Source of the DNA: Chloroflexota bacterium
GTDB taxonomy: Bacteria > Chloroflexota > Dormibacteria > CF-121
Direction: 5' to 3'
NCBI GenBank assembly: GCA_005889285.1
Contig: VBFF01000050.1
Location: forward strand, 1 to 13,182
Length of the DNA stretch: 13,182 nt
The position numbers and the translations under genes are program-made. The notes beneath the pieces are model-generated. The model was not told the origin of the DNA. It saw nothing but the letters and a program-made list of their open reading frames with translations, and made no database searches. Of this stretch, positions 12,780-13,182 are shown piece by piece (the first letter of the stretch is position 1; each line of letters begins with the position of its first letter).

Positions 12780-13182
12780 AGCGCCGTGGCAGCTCGACGA
12801 TCACGTTCGTCGCTTTGACCACGGCGACCGCGCGAACGCCGGGGGCGAGGCCGAGCTCGTCGGCTGCCTCCCGGGAAATGAGCGAAACGAGCCGGTGCGA
12901 GCCGGCCTGAATCTCGACTTGCGCCATGACGCGATCCTTGACGACGCGAGTCACGATGCCCGGAAAGTGATTGCGCGCGGATCGCCCGACGGTGGTTTCC
13001 GGTTTCAGCTCCGCCGGGACCGCCGCCATGTAGCGCGCGAGCTGCCGCGCATCAACCACACGCTGGCCGCCTGCCGTCCTGACGGTCGCCAGCCGACCGC
13101 TGTCGGTCAGGCGTCGAACGCTGTCGACGCTGACACCCAGGAGCTCGGCGACCTCGCCAATCTTATAGGAAGCGATGCTCGA
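12778..13182 (-). CDS. HTH-Mop (TOBE) molybdate-responsive regulator (5' end missing)
   Basis: The frame is open to the right edge; 134 residues are visible. Near the start is a MerR/excisionase-type helix-turn-helix: YKIGEVAELLGVSVDSVRRL, then DSGRLATVRTAGGQRVVDARQLARYM (about residues 6-52). A linker leads to one Mop/TOBE domain (about 65-134): ARNHFPGIVTRVVKDRVMAQVEIQAG, then VSLISREAADELGLAPGVRAVAVVKATNVIVEL. Mop domains bind molybdate or tungstate, so the protein probably senses the oxyanion and controls the mod operon it heads, a job done in proteobacteria by the differently built ModE. Only a few N-terminal residues should be missing, since the HTH already starts at the edge. The internal GTG at 13059 would delete the HTH and is not a credible start. 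Family assignment is firm; regulatory direction is inferred. Confidence 0.88.
   Translation of the reverse strand, partial: SSIASYKIGEVAELLGVSVDSVRRLTDSGRLATVRTAGGQRVVDARQLARYMAAVPAELKPETTVGRSARNHFPGIVTRVVKDRVMAQVEIQAGSHRLVSLISREAADELGLAPGVRAVAVVKATNVIVELPRR

Overview
The window is GC-rich bacterial chromosome and almost fully coding. The gene order is a well-known conserved housekeeping neighbourhood. All genes but one lie on the minus strand, so transcription runs right to left. No rRNA, tRNA, CRISPR array, transposase or integrase is visible. Several features point to a high-GC Gram-positive-type lineage such as Actinomycetota, Chloroflexota or Dormibacterota: the order smc-ftsY-ylxM-ffh-rpsP-khpA-rimM-trmD-rplS-rnhB-yraN, a ylxM gene next to ffh, a lipoprotein ModA, and heavy use of GTG/TTG starts. 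The phylum is inferred, not shown.

Right block (about 10155-13182): a molybdate (or tungstate) uptake operon. In transcription order it holds a regulator with an HTH domain joined to a Mop/TOBE domain (cut by the right edge), the lipoprotein binding protein ModA, the permease ModB and the ATPase ModC. The genes overlap or nearly abut. A 118-base gap (10037-10154), the only sizeable intergenic space, follows and holds two inverted repeats.

Middle block (about 3587-10036): chromosome organisation and co-translational membrane targeting. It runs smc, ftsY (SRP receptor), a DUF2007-type gene, a 43-codon single-TM ORF that appears to start with CTG, ylxM and ffh (SRP54). The DUF2007/mini-TM pair between the SRP receptor and SRP54 is the least explained part of the window. 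A perfect 9-bp inverted repeat spans the ylxM start codon.

Left block (about 364-3575): ribosome and RNA maturation genes: rpsP (S16), khpA (KH RNA-binding protein), rimM (30S maturation), trmD (tRNA m1G37 methyltransferase), rplS (L19), rnhB (RNase HII) and yraN. Spacing throughout is from overlaps to about 25 bp, so smc to yraN probably forms one long, translationally coupled transcription unit. At the far left, a plus-strand gene cut by the window edge converges on yraN; it encodes a TM segment followed by a possible PH-like domain.

Nothing here is a clear new defence or mobile system. The points worth a second look are the CTG-initiated mini-membrane ORF in the SRP cluster, the ylxM start-codon palindrome, an SMC hinge lacking one of its two conserved glycine pairs, out-of-frame dual coding at rplS/rnhB, and start-codon use in which ATG is a minority.
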